Assembly (NCBI GenBank): GCA_030656015.1 | Contig: JAUSNX010000009.1 | Location: 62,001 to 126,000 of the forward strand | Direction of reading: 5' to 3' | From: Methanobacteriaceae archaeon | GTDB lineage: Archaea; Methanobacteriota; Methanobacteria; Methanobacteriales; Methanobacteriaceae | DNA length: 64,000 nucleotides | Shown here: positions 37,849 through 46,100 of the stretch, piece by piece | Numbering within the stretch: the first letter of the stretch is position 1 | How the letters are laid out: each line of letters begins with the position of its first letter | Made by a program: the position numbers and the translations under genes | The notes under the pieces: generated by a model | The model's input: only the letters and a program-made list of their open reading frames with translations | Told to the model about the DNA's origin: nothing | Databases searched by the model: none

Positions 37849-39438
37849 CTAAAAGCCTCTTAGTTGTTTCATGAAGGCCACCTCATCAAAATCTTTAAGG
37901 ACCTTTTTTACCAATATTTTATGAACACCAGACCCATATTGGGCTGCTTTTTTGGGGCGATTTTCAATGAAATCCGGAACGCCCATTTCACCAGCCACCT
38001 GTCTCAAAATATGCTTTCGTAATATATCACTTTCACTTTCAATTTTATATTTAATTGGTATTCTAAAAGCAGTTTTAATTACCTCTTTATCCAAAAAAGG
38101 AACTCTGAGTTCAACACCATGGGCCATAGTAGCAGCGTCATCTCTTTGAAGGTTCACATGATAAATATTCTTTATATCTTGCTTTAATACTTCTTGAGTG
38201 CCTTCCCCATAATTAAAATAATCTTTTAGGTAACGATTATATCCCCCAAATAGTTCATCAGCACCTTGACCAGATAATACAACTTTTAATTTATCTTCAC
38301 TGGCCATTTTTGCTGCAAGAAAAATAGGCATGGCCACCCCAATTTTCATTACATTGAACTCTTCAATGGCCTCTAAAACCGGTTTTAATGTATTTCTAAC
38401 AATCTCTTCATTTACATCAAAAGTTTTTAATTTTAAATCGTAATATTCAGCAGCCCTATTAGCAAATTGAAAGTCAGAAGAGTTTTTTGTTCCAACCGTG
38501 TAAAGTGTGGTTTCGATGTCCCTATTTTTTAAAATAGAAGCTAATATTGTACTATCCACACCACCCGAGAAAACTAATCCCACTTTATCCAAGCCATAAA
38601 TTCTTTTATCTACCGATTTTTCTAATACATGTTTTAATTCATTTTTCAAAGATTTTAATGAATTATTATTTATTTTATAATCATTATCCTGATTATGGAT
38701 ATTAGGATCTTTCAAATCTAACAATGATTCAGCAAGAATCAGTTCGTCATTGAACAGAATGTGGCCCGGAGGTAATGAATGAACTTCTTTTATCCCTACT
38801 TTCCATAAGGCCTTTCTTTCAGAAGCAAAAGCTCGTATTTTACCTTTAATTTTACCATAGTAAAGTGGTTTGACACCTACCGGATCCCTAGCCAATGCTA
38901 AATTCTTTCCATCATAAATAGCAAAAGCGTAATCTCCATCAATTTTTTGCATGGTTTTTTTTAAAGAATCTAATAATATTTTCTTATATGAATCCTCAGT
39001 TCGATAGTCAAAACTATCATTTTCCTTTGAATTATACTTAAAGTTCAAATCAAGGCCATTTTTTTCCATTAAAATTTCCAAAAAGTATTTGTTTAAATTA
39101 ATAACAATTTCACAATCAGAATCCGTTTTAAAATCGTTTTCAGAAGAGATTTTTATAGATTCTTTAATTTCTTGGAAATTATAGATTTCACCATTACAAA
39201 CCAATAACCACTGGTCATTTACAATTGGTTGCGATCCATGGCACCCTACAATAGAGAGTAAATTATGCCCCAGGCCAAAATTTCCTTCAGGAGTGATTAT
39301 TTGTGATATGTCTCCATGAATCAAGTGATTATTAATCCATAGGCCAGAATCATCAGGCCCTCTATGTTTTAAAAGACCTAACATTTCTTTTAGATCATTA
39401 GAAATGTTATCTCCCGCTATGCCAACGATTCCACACAT
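37849..39438 (-). CDS. asnB: asparagine synthetase (glutamine hydrolysing)
   Basis: A 529-residue class II amidotransferase. The N-terminal Ntn glutaminase has nucleophile Cys2 (MCGIVGIAGDN), KHRGPDDSG, CNGEIYNFQE and DGDYAFAIYD. The C-terminal ATP-pyrophosphatase domain (from about 270) has SGGVDSTILA, SGQGADELFGGYNRYL and RDDAATMAHGVELRVPFLD. It makes Asn from Asp. The N-terminal region around 95-140 (EKNGLDLNFKYNSKENDSFDYRTEDSY) carries a longer insert than in many AsnB. The SD is weak (GGGAT). Confidence 0.93.
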   Translation of the reverse strand: MCGIVGIAGDNISNDLKEMLGLLKHRGPDDSGLWINNHLIHGDISQIITPEGNFGLGHNLLSIVGCHGSQPIVNDQWLLVCNGEIYNFQEIKESIKISSENDFKTDSDCEIVINLNKYFLEILMEKNGLDLNFKYNSKENDSFDYRTEDSYKKILLDSLKKTMQKIDGDYAFAIYDGKNLALARDPVGVKPLYYGKIKGKIRAFASERKALWKVGIKEVHSLPPGHILFNDELILAESLLDLKDPNIHNQDNDYKINNNSLKSLKNELKHVLEKSVDKRIYGLDKVGLVFSGGVDSTILASILKNRDIETTLYTVGTKNSSDFQFANRAAEYYDLKLKTFDVNEEIVRNTLKPVLEAIEEFNVMKIGVAMPIFLAAKMASEDKLKVVLSGQGADELFGGYNRYLKDYFNYGEGTQEVLKQDIKNIYHVNLQRDDAATMAHGVELRVPFLDKEVIKTAFRIPIKYKIESESDILRKHILRQVAGEMGVPDFIENRPKKAAQYGSGVHKILVKKVLKDFDEVAFMKQLRGF

Positions 39439-39793
39439 TTATATCCCAATTTTTTATAAGTTATTTTAATGGCTGGTTAGTTTATTATTGATTAATTTTA
39501 GTATTGAATAATAAGATAAGTTATAAAATCTTTAATTTATAAGTTTATTAAATCCTAAATCGTATTTTATAATCGAATTATATAAAATTAATTATTTACT
39601 AAGAATTTACTAAGATTTAATTTCATAAAGTTAAAAAAGGTCAAATTTCATGAAATATTCAATTGAAAAAATAGATTAGAATACGTAAAATATATTTAAA
39701 TATATAATAATTTATGCATTTATAAAAATATTTATTTTAAAAGTCAAAATTAGATTATATGGCTTTGTTTAGTTTCTTAGTTAATATATGGGA
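39439..39793. other. AT-rich intergenic region, no feature seen
   Basis: 355 bases between the HTH regulator (ending at 39794) and asnB (starting at 39438). It would contain the asnB promoter; TATA-like stretches are frequent. A 9-codon frame after AAAGGTC near 39650 is too short to support. No hairpin or repeat stood out. Confidence 0.4.
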
Positions 39794-40174
39794 TCATCCG
39801 CAGTCAGCTTCAGAACCCATACACGCATTACAATCAGATGGAATATTATCTTTTTCTTTATGTAATTGACACATAATATCTTCAGTTTTAACCCGTTTAC
39901 ATATATGACAAGTACGAGGTATTATATCCCTGGTAGTTGCTGTGCCCTCTTTAAGGTCTAATGCAAAAGTTTTGATTAATTTCTGGATATCATCATTGAA
40001 TTTTATGCCGTGTCCCCTTTTATCACTAATGTATTGGGAAACTGCCGGTTGAGTAATGTCAAGTAATTCAGAAATTTCTTTTTGTTTCATACCCAATTTT
40101 AGAAGTTCTTTAGCCAGTTCTGAACGAACTGTTGGTATAACATACCACACAACCATTTCACATGGAGGTCTCAT
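39794..40174 (-). CDS. HTH transcriptional regulator with Cys-rich C-terminus (COG2522 type)
   Basis: A 126-residue archaeal regulator. The start PPCEMVVWYVIPTVRSELAKELL and the helix-turn-helix MKQKEISELLDITQPAVSQYISDKRG match the COG2522 family. The C-terminal third holds a Cys cluster: CHICKRV, MCQLHKE, DCNACMG and a final C (C-x2-C, C, C-x2-C, C), which could bind zinc or a redox-active Fe-S cluster. It lies immediately before cysE-cysK in genome order on the same strand, suggesting it may control cysteine synthesis in response to sulfur or iron. The cysK promoter has operator-like palindromes. The ATG has GTGAT four bases upstream. Confidence 0.85.
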   Translation of the reverse strand: MRPPCEMVVWYVIPTVRSELAKELLKLGMKQKEISELLDITQPAVSQYISDKRGHGIKFNDDIQKLIKTFALDLKEGTATTRDIIPRTCHICKRVKTEDIMCQLHKEKDNIPSDCNACMGSEADCG

Positions 40175-40352
40175 TTAAATCACGATTTCCTGTTATATTT
40201 ATATTAATAATTAAACAATTAATTAAAAAAATGACTTTTAACATATTATTTTTAATTAAGATATTTTAAATTAATATCTTTGTTAAAATCTTCAATTATA
40301 ATCATTTTATTTAAATTAAATTTGATTATATATTATGTTTTTCCATATTTTT

Positions 40353-41066
40353 TTAGATGCCTGCCCCCTCACAAAATATTTCTTCCATTTCTGATTTTCT
40401 TTTTAATAAGCCATTTATTTTCATTACCTCTGAAGTGAGTCCCAGTTCTTTTATCTGAGCTTCCATTTCATCCTGTCGTTTTAAAAGTAAATTAATGACT
40501 TCTGCAACAGGATCCGGGAGTTCACCATGATCTAAATCAATGGCACATTTTCGCTCTTCTTGTACAACTCTTCCAGGAATTCCTACACATGTTGCACCTG
40601 GAGGAATAGACCTTAAAACAACAGATCCTGCTCCGATTTTAGAACAGGTCCCGATTGTTATATTACCTATAATTTTTGCTCCAGAACCTATAACAACACC
40701 GTCTTTTATAGTGGGGTGCCTTTTCTTTCGCTCAAGACTTGTACCACCAAGTACGACCCCCTGATAAATTAAGACATCATCACCGACAATTGCAGTTTCT
40801 CCAATAACTACCCCCATCCCATGGTCTATAAAAACCCTCCGACCTATAACTGCTCCTGGATGAATTTCAATTCCTGTGACAAAACGAGCAAAAGCAGATA
40901 TGAATCTTCCTAAAAAAAGTAAATTGTGGTTCCAGAACCTTTGACTTATTCTATGGAACCATATTGCAAATAATCCCGGATAACAGAGTAATATTTCCAG
41001 AGTACTGCGTGCAGCAGGATCTCTCATTCTTACCATATTCATATCCTCTTTTACCATTTCAAGCAT
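40353..41066 (-). CDS. cysE: serine O-acetyltransferase
   Basis: A 237-residue CysE, acetylating serine with acetyl-CoA to give O-acetylserine for CysK. The N-terminal helices include [30 protein letters not shown]. The left-handed beta helix hexapeptides follow ([44 protein letters not shown]), with catalytic His in IDHG and [18 protein letters not shown]. An extra helical tail (about 180-237) with [15 protein letters not shown] is a coiled coil. GGAGG sits 7 bases before the ATG. It is followed on the genome by cysK upstream (141 bases). Bacterial-type Cys synthesis in a methanogen suggests horizontal transfer. Confidence 0.95.
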   Translation of the reverse strand: MLEMVKEDMNMVRMRDPAARSTLEILLCYPGLFAIWFHRISQRFWNHNLLFLGRFISAFARFVTGIEIHPGAVIGRRVFIDHGMGVVIGETAIVGDDVLIYQGVVLGGTSLERKKRHPTIKDGVVIGSGAKIIGNITIGTCSKIGAGSVVLRSIPPGATCVGIPGRVVQEERKCAIDLDHGELPDPVAEVINLLLKRQDEMEAQIKELGLTSEVMKINGLLKRKSEMEEIFCEGAGI

Positions 41067-41207
41067 GAAAAACCTCCAATTTAGTTTTTAAGACATAGAA
41101 TTTTAGTAAATTTATAATAAAGATCTAGTTATTTAAAAGATTATCTAAATCAAATCTTTATTCAATAAAACTAATTTTTTTAAATGCTCTATAAATTTTA
41201 ATGTTTA

Positions 41208-42194
41208 TTAATGGGGGAACATTGCCTGATCATATGATTGGTATAATTCCTCAAAAACCCATTCCATACTGAGGTATCTTTCTCCAGTATCTGGTAAAAC
41301 AGCTACAATTAATTTACCTTCATTTTCAGGTCTTTTAGCTAGTTCAATTGCAGCCCATGTAGCCGCTCCTGAAGAAATACCCGCAAAAATTCCTTCTTCA
41401 CGAGCAAGTTTTAGTAAAGTTGCTGCAGCATCTTCATCTTTAACCGGAATAATTTCATCAATTAGATCTGTTCTGAGAACCTCAGGAACAAATCCTGCAC
41501 CTATACCCTGTATTTTGTGAGGTCCTTTTACACCAGTGGCTAATACTTGTGAAGTCTCAGGTTCTACAGCAACAGCTTTGAATCCCGGTTTTCTTTCTTT
41601 TAATACTTCAGCCACACCAGTAATTGTCCCTCCGGTACCTACTCCCGCAACAATAATATCTGCTTTACCTTCAGTGTCTCTCCAGATTTCTTCTGCTGTA
41701 GTTTCCCTGTGAATTTTAGGGTTAGCTGGATTTTTGAATTGTTGAGGCATTACCGCATTTGGAATTTGACTGGCTAACTCTTCAGCTTTAGCTATCGCAC
41801 CAGGCATTCCATCTGCGCCCGGAGTTAAAACAATTTCTGCACCAAATACTGCCAGAAGTTTTCTTCGCTCTAAAGACATGGTATCCGGCATGGTGAGAAT
41901 CAATCGGTATCCTTTAGCAGCAGCCACAAACCCAAGTGCAATTCCCGTGTTCCCACTGGTTGGTTCAATGAGTACAGAATCCTCTTTAATTAGTCCTTGC
42001 TCTTCACCGTATTCTACTAAAGCAACACCAATTCTATCTTTTATACTACTTATAGGGTTAAATGATTCAACTTTTACAACAACCTCAGCTTTAAGGCCTG
42101 TAGTTAATCTGTTTAATCTTACTAATGGAGTATTTCCTATTGTTTCTGTGATATCGTTTGCTATTCCTCTTTTAAGTTCTGGTATCTTTACCAT
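41208..42194 (-). CDS. cysK: cysteine synthase A (O-acetylserine sulfhydrylase)
   Basis: A 328-residue PLP enzyme making cysteine from O-acetylserine and sulfide. The PLP lysine is Lys52 in [11 protein letters not shown]. The substrate loop is [11 protein letters not shown], the phosphate-binding loop [10 protein letters not shown], and the C-terminal region [36 protein letters not shown]. The length is slightly above the usual 310 because of an N-terminal extension ([16 protein letters not shown]). GGTGA precedes the ATG. Two overlapping palindromes sit on its TATA box, so it appears tightly regulated. cysE and the Cys-rich HTH regulator follow on the same strand. Confidence 0.96.
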   Translation of the reverse strand: MVKIPELKRGIANDITETIGNTPLVRLNRLTTGLKAEVVVKVESFNPISSIKDRIGVALVEYGEEQGLIKEDSVLIEPTSGNTGIALGFVAAAKGYRLILTMPDTMSLERRKLLAVFGAEIVLTPGADGMPGAIAKAEELASQIPNAVMPQQFKNPANPKIHRETTAEEIWRDTEGKADIIVAGVGTGGTITGVAEVLKERKPGFKAVAVEPETSQVLATGVKGPHKIQGIGAGFVPEVLRTDLIDEIIPVKDEDAAATLLKLAREEGIFAGISSGAATWAAIELAKRPENEGKLIVAVLPDTGERYLSMEWVFEELYQSYDQAMFPH

Positions 42195-42225
42195 ATTCTC
42201 ACCGTTATTTTTTTTATTTATTCAT

Positions 42226-42264
42226 TAAATTATATATAACCATTGTTATATAACAATTGTTATA
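42226..42264 (-). promoter_or_regulatory. cysK promoter with overlapping tandem palindromic operator
   Basis: Upstream of cysK, TATAACAATTGTTATA (42249-42264) is a perfect 16-bp palindrome. The adjacent TATAACCATTGTTATA (42235-42250) is a near-perfect one sharing two bases with it. Dyad centres are 14 bases apart. On the minus strand a TATA-like box (TTATATATAATTT) overlaps the gene-proximal palindrome, about 35-45 bases before the start codon. A bound repressor would block TBP/TFB. The regulator encoded at 39794-40174 is the obvious candidate; this link is inference. Confidence 0.7.
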
Positions 42265-42353
42265 ATTCTTTTGTATTAAAACTTATAAAGTTTAGACAAC
42301 TCAAGGTATTTCAAACAAAACATAATATTAATAATATGAATTGAAAATTAAAA

Positions 42354-42506
42354 TTAAATATTATATTGTTTTTTTAAAATGTCATATAATTGATCAATCA
42401 CATTACTCAGATGATCAAAAGCATCGGTTATGAAACATGACTTTTCAAAAGGAATAATACCTTTATAAATAAGCTTTTGAGAAGCACCCGGACCAATGAC
42501 TAAATT
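42354..42506 (-). pseudogene. decayed 3' end of an unidentified gene
   Basis: An open frame of 50 codons with no usable start codon or SD, ending in a stop. It reads NLVIGPGASQKLIYKGIIPF, then about 30 more residues ending in an amphipathic helix (IDQLYDILKKQYN). The residue order and codon use look coding-like, unlike the rest of the 42195-42607 gap. An in-frame TGA lies just upstream at 42507-42509. I cannot name the parent family. It may be the tail of a gene lost by deletion. Confidence 0.45.
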
Positions 42507-42607
42507 TCATTTTTTTATTAATAGTCAAAGATAAAATATTAAATAAATAAAGTTAACAATTTGTTAAAGTAATTTGTAAATTTTAAATTTAATTTTTTAG
42601 ATTGAAA

Positions 42608-43600
42608 TTAGCTATCACTGAATCGTATACGGAAAGTAGTCCCTGATTCATTCGACATTTCCATTTCTCCATCAAGCTGAGAAGTGAGGCCGGATATCAG
42701 TCGCATACCTAAACTATCACTTTTATCTGTATCAAAGTCTTCTGGTAGACCTATACCATCATCAATTACCTCCAGCACATATTCCGAACCAATCTTATGA
42801 AAATTAATATTAATAGTACCTGTTCGATTAGAAGGAAATGCATATTTAAGACAATTGGTAACCAGTTCATTGATTATAAGGCCCAGAGGAACAGTATTAT
42901 CTACATCCACCATTATATTTTCCACATCTAACTTTAGCTGGATTTTATCTTTAGATGTAACATATGTATCAAAGAGATCTCTGGACAGTGAGGCAATATA
43001 ATCTGAAAAATCAATACTTTTAACATCTTCTGAACGATAGAGTCTCTCATGAATTAGGGCCATGGATTTAGCCCGGTTTTCACTCTCTTTAAATAAATCT
43101 TTATCGGATTCATCCTTAATATAACGTGATTGAAGACTTAGTAGGCTGCTGATTACAGTTAAATTATTTTTCACCCTATGATGGATTTCCTTAATTAACA
43201 TCTCTTTGTCTTTAAGAAGTTGATTTACTTGGAGGGAAAGATCACGTGTCTGCAAAAGAACCTTTACTCTGGAGGAAAGGACAATCTTTGTTATAGGTAC
43301 GATTATCACTTCATCAAAGCTTTCCCAAATAATATTTTGTGCATTTTTAAGATCATTAGGAGCAACAACCAGAAGAAAAGGTAAAAATAGTGGCATTTCT
43401 TTTTCTTTGATATATTTTAATTTTTCCCCATTTCGAGACCAGGAAATTAAATCAGTGATTAACAGACTTATAGTATCTATATCTTTAGAATCTTCCTCAA
43501 TTTCAGATAGGGAGTAAATAATATCATAATTAGTCCCTAAGAGAGTACCTATCATCTCACTGTTCTTGGGATTTGTAAGTAAAATCAAAATCTTTTCCAT
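42608..43600 (-). CDS. histidine kinase with degenerate N-terminal receiver (pseudo-receiver-HisKA_2-HATPase)
   Basis: A 330-residue kinase. Residues 1-118 fold like a receiver (KILILLTNP, LLITDLIS with Asp50, FLLVVAP, DEVIIVPIT), but the acidic pocket is TNP, the Thr/Ser switch is Ala80 and the conserved Lys is Val101, so it should not be phosphorylated normally. A coiled-coil linker leads to the HisKA_2 box [13 protein letters not shown] (His140/141). The HATPase has N-box INELVTNCLKYAF and G-box DDGIGLPEDF. It has no PAS domain. It is the last gene of an operon with KaiC and a stand-alone degenerate receiver. GGAG is 8 bases before the ATG. The layout recalls cyanobacterial CikA. Confidence 0.9.
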   Translation of the reverse strand: MEKILILLTNPKNSEMIGTLLGTNYDIIYSLSEIEEDSKDIDTISLLITDLISWSRNGEKLKYIKEKEMPLFLPFLLVVAPNDLKNAQNIIWESFDEVIIVPITKIVLSSRVKVLLQTRDLSLQVNQLLKDKEMLIKEIHHRVKNNLTVISSLLSLQSRYIKDESDKDLFKESENRAKSMALIHERLYRSEDVKSIDFSDYIASLSRDLFDTYVTSKDKIQLKLDVENIMVDVDNTVPLGLIINELVTNCLKYAFPSNRTGTININFHKIGSEYVLEVIDDGIGLPEDFDTDKSDSLGMRLISGLTSQLDGEMEMSNESGTTFRIRFSDS

Positions 43601-43636
43601 ATAATCTCTCCAAGATCATTGTATTAACAATTGTAT

Positions 43637-44002
43637 TTAATCATCAATTAGACTTTTAATAAGTACTAAAAGTTCTTTAACAACCAATGGTTTGACCAAT
43701 ACTCCCTGGGCACCTTCAATTTTACCTTGCTCTTCAACTGCTCTTTGATGATGTGGACTTAGAATTAGAAAAGGTATTTCTTTTATTCTCAAGCGTTCAC
43801 AAGACGTCCAGATACTTTTATCAAAACCAGAAATGTCCATTAATGCCAGATCAATTTTTTCTTGTTTTTCAATTTCAGAATCCAATTCCTGAGGATGCAA
43901 AACACCTACAACTTGATATCCTTCTTTACCCAATATCTTCTCTAAAATTTCCAAATTTCGTTTATTTCTATTTAAAGCCAAGATTAGTGGTTTAAGTGAC
44001 AT
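43637..44002 (-). CDS. stand-alone degenerate receiver protein
   Basis: A 121-residue receiver-fold protein beginning MSLKPLILALNRNKRN. The presumed phospho-acceptor Asp (LALMDISGF) and the C-terminal Lys (VLVKPL) remain, but the acidic pair that binds magnesium is replaced by NRN, so phosphorylation is doubtful. The start is the ATG at 44002, one base after the KaiC stop, implying coupled translation; the longer open frame runs into the KaiC gene and is not homologous to receivers there. It lies between KaiC and the pseudo-receiver kinase, so it probably carries signal by protein contact within this unit. Confidence 0.82.
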   Translation of the reverse strand: MSLKPLILALNRNKRNLEILEKILGKEGYQVVGVLHPQELDSEIEKQEKIDLALMDISGFDKSIWTSCERLRIKEIPFLILSPHHQRAVEEQGKIEGAQGVLVKPLVVKELLVLIKSLIDD

Positions 44003-44003
44003 T

Positions 44004-45458
44004 TTAGTCACTATCCTCTTCATTGAATCTTTCAGGTGAGCCGTTGAGTATGCCACGTATGTTTTTAAGCGGTTGACCAACTCTAATTCCATATTTTGTT
44101 ATAGTAATCTCACGAAGGCCTTTTTCAAAATCACTTAAACGTTTTTTAAGAACTCCTATTGCTTTTCGCATTTCACCACTCATCTCAAAGTAGCGCAAGA
44201 ATACAATGTTGTCTGCCAGGTAACTGATTCCAATTTCAGTTACTTTAAGGCCCCCAGTGATATTTTCCACTTCATTTATAAGAATAACTGTAACACCACT
44301 ACGGGTCATGTATTTAGTGATAGAGTGTAAGTGGCTCACTGGATCCTCTCCACGTAAAGATAAGGTGTATCCAGACGTACTATCAATCATTACAATCTTA
44401 GATTCATTAGAATCAACTTCTTCACGTACCAGTTGTGCAAATTCTTCAGGTGAATATCGAAGAGGCTCTACCGGGATTACCTCCAACATACCCGTATTAA
44501 TCATGCTTTTGACCGGTATATTAATAGATTCACAACGGTTTATGAGACTTTCTAAACCTTCTTCAAAGGTATATACAACTGAACGTTCACCTCGCCCGGC
44601 AGCTTCTTTCATAAATTGAATTCCAATTGTAGTTTTACCAACACCACTGGGACCACTGATAATAGTTGCTGTGCCTCTTTCTATACCCCCATGTAAAAGT
44701 TCGTCCATCTCAGGAACCCCTGAAGATATGGTTTCGTGTTTGAACTCTTTTTCTTTTAACATAGGGCGCAAACGAGGATATATTTTCACCCCCTCCGGAG
44801 TTATTCTCATAGAATGGGTTCCAAAACGAAAACCTGAACCTCTGAATTTACTTACTGAGATACTTCTACCTTCCGAGAAAAAATCAAGGTTAATTATGCC
44901 ATCACTCATGAATTGTAGATCATCGTCCGGATCATTAGCACTAAATTCTGAAGTGAATAGAACTGTAGCGCCTTTATCAGTCAGAAATCTAAGAAAAGAA
45001 AGGGCTTGTTTTCTAAACTGAAATTCATCAGTAGAAAGATATCTAAATTGGGTTATAGGATCTAAAAATACTCTTTGGGGGTTTAATGATTCAATTTTTT
45101 CAATAATCTCGGAGGTAGTCGATTCTCGTTCCACTTCCGCAGGAGAAAATATATCATAAGCCTCCATTTTAGAAAAAAAACTTTCATCAGGACTTAAATC
45201 TAAAAAATCAATATTATCTACATTAAAGCCCATTTTTTTGGCATTGGAAATAATCTGATCTGTTGGTTCCCCCATGTTAATGAAAAGAACTTTCTCATTA
45301 TTTTTCACACCTTCAGATAGAAAATGCATTCCCAGAGCAGTTTTACCTGTTCCAGGCATTCCGCGAAGTAGATATGATCTGTTAGGTACAAATCCGCCCA
45401 TTAAAATTTCATCAAGCCCTGATATCCCACTGGATAATTTTTCTTTATCATAAGACAT
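44004..45458 (-). CDS. KaiC family protein, two RecA-like domains
   Basis: A 484-residue double-domain KaiC homologue. Domain 1 is GISGLDEILMGGFVPNRSYLLRG with Walker A GMPGTGKT (33-40). Domain 2 is SGVPEMDELLHGGIERGTATIISG with Walker A GPSGVGKT (269-276) and the catalytic glutamates YTFEEG (299/300). The stretch ITGGLKVTEIGISYLADNIV aligns with the cyanobacterial CII phosphosite: Ser412 matches S431, Tyr413 replaces T432 and Thr407 matches T426. So autokinase activity is conceivable. In archaea such proteins are proposed as ATP-driven signalling hubs. It is first in the operon with a degenerate receiver and a pseudo-receiver kinase. GGGGT is 6 bases before the ATG. Confidence 0.92.
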   Translation of the reverse strand: MSYDKEKLSSGISGLDEILMGGFVPNRSYLLRGMPGTGKTALGMHFLSEGVKNNEKVLFINMGEPTDQIISNAKKMGFNVDNIDFLDLSPDESFFSKMEAYDIFSPAEVERESTTSEIIEKIESLNPQRVFLDPITQFRYLSTDEFQFRKQALSFLRFLTDKGATVLFTSEFSANDPDDDLQFMSDGIINLDFFSEGRSISVSKFRGSGFRFGTHSMRITPEGVKIYPRLRPMLKEKEFKHETISSGVPEMDELLHGGIERGTATIISGPSGVGKTTIGIQFMKEAAGRGERSVVYTFEEGLESLINRCESINIPVKSMINTGMLEVIPVEPLRYSPEEFAQLVREEVDSNESKIVMIDSTSGYTLSLRGEDPVSHLHSITKYMTRSGVTVILINEVENITGGLKVTEIGISYLADNIVFLRYFEMSGEMRKAIGVLKKRLSDFEKGLREITITKYGIRVGQPLKNIRGILNGSPERFNEEDSD

Positions 45459-46100
45459 TGCGTTACCCCAACTCCCAATTATAAGATTAATTAATTAGTA
45501 ATTTTACTATTCTTTATTATTTTTTTATTTTTTATTTGATAAAAAACTTTGGAGAATTATTAAATATTTTTTATAAAAAATGAGAATTAAATTGTATAAT
45601 TTCAGCTAAAATCAAAGTTAAATGATTATAAATAAAGAATAAGATTCTAATAATTAATAAAAATTAATTTAAAAATAAATTATTCACCACCCTATTCTAA
45701 GATAATTTCTGATTCTAATTTTATCAAAAACCAATCTTTATGATATTAATTAACATTTAAAAATAACATTTGTTATAATAAGCATTAGAGTATTCCAATT
45801 TAAGATAGAAGATATTATTGATAAAGATTTAATTAGATAATATTGATAGAAAATCCTAATTATGAAATTCCACTGAATTTAGCAGATTAAGCTTTAAATT
45901 AAAGAATAATGATTTTAAAGTGTAAATAAGTTTAGAATAAATTATTTGTTCATAAAAATATGCATTTAATAGGATAAGTTGATTAAAAATTTAATATAAA
46001 AATAATCCTAAAAATAAAAAATTAACTATTCTTCTTACTGAAATAATTAATTAAACCATTAATTACATTTAATTCTAAAATATTTATTAGGAGATAATAA
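45459..46100. other. 642-bp AT-rich intergenic region with a weak dyad
   Basis: The longest gene-free stretch in the window, between the divergent kaiC operon and the Fe-S protein gene, so both promoters must lie here. ATAACATTTGTTAT at 45763-45776 has the same arms and spacing as the cysK palindrome core (ATAACA-N2-TGTTAT). I find no micro-ORF with a good SD on either strand. Confidence 0.4.

Noticed and set aside
42195-42607. Possible cysteine-responsive riboswitch or T-box upstream of cysK
   Set aside because: The conserved structure there is a DNA palindrome overlapping the TATA box, better explained as a protein operator; no multi-stem RNA architecture was visible.
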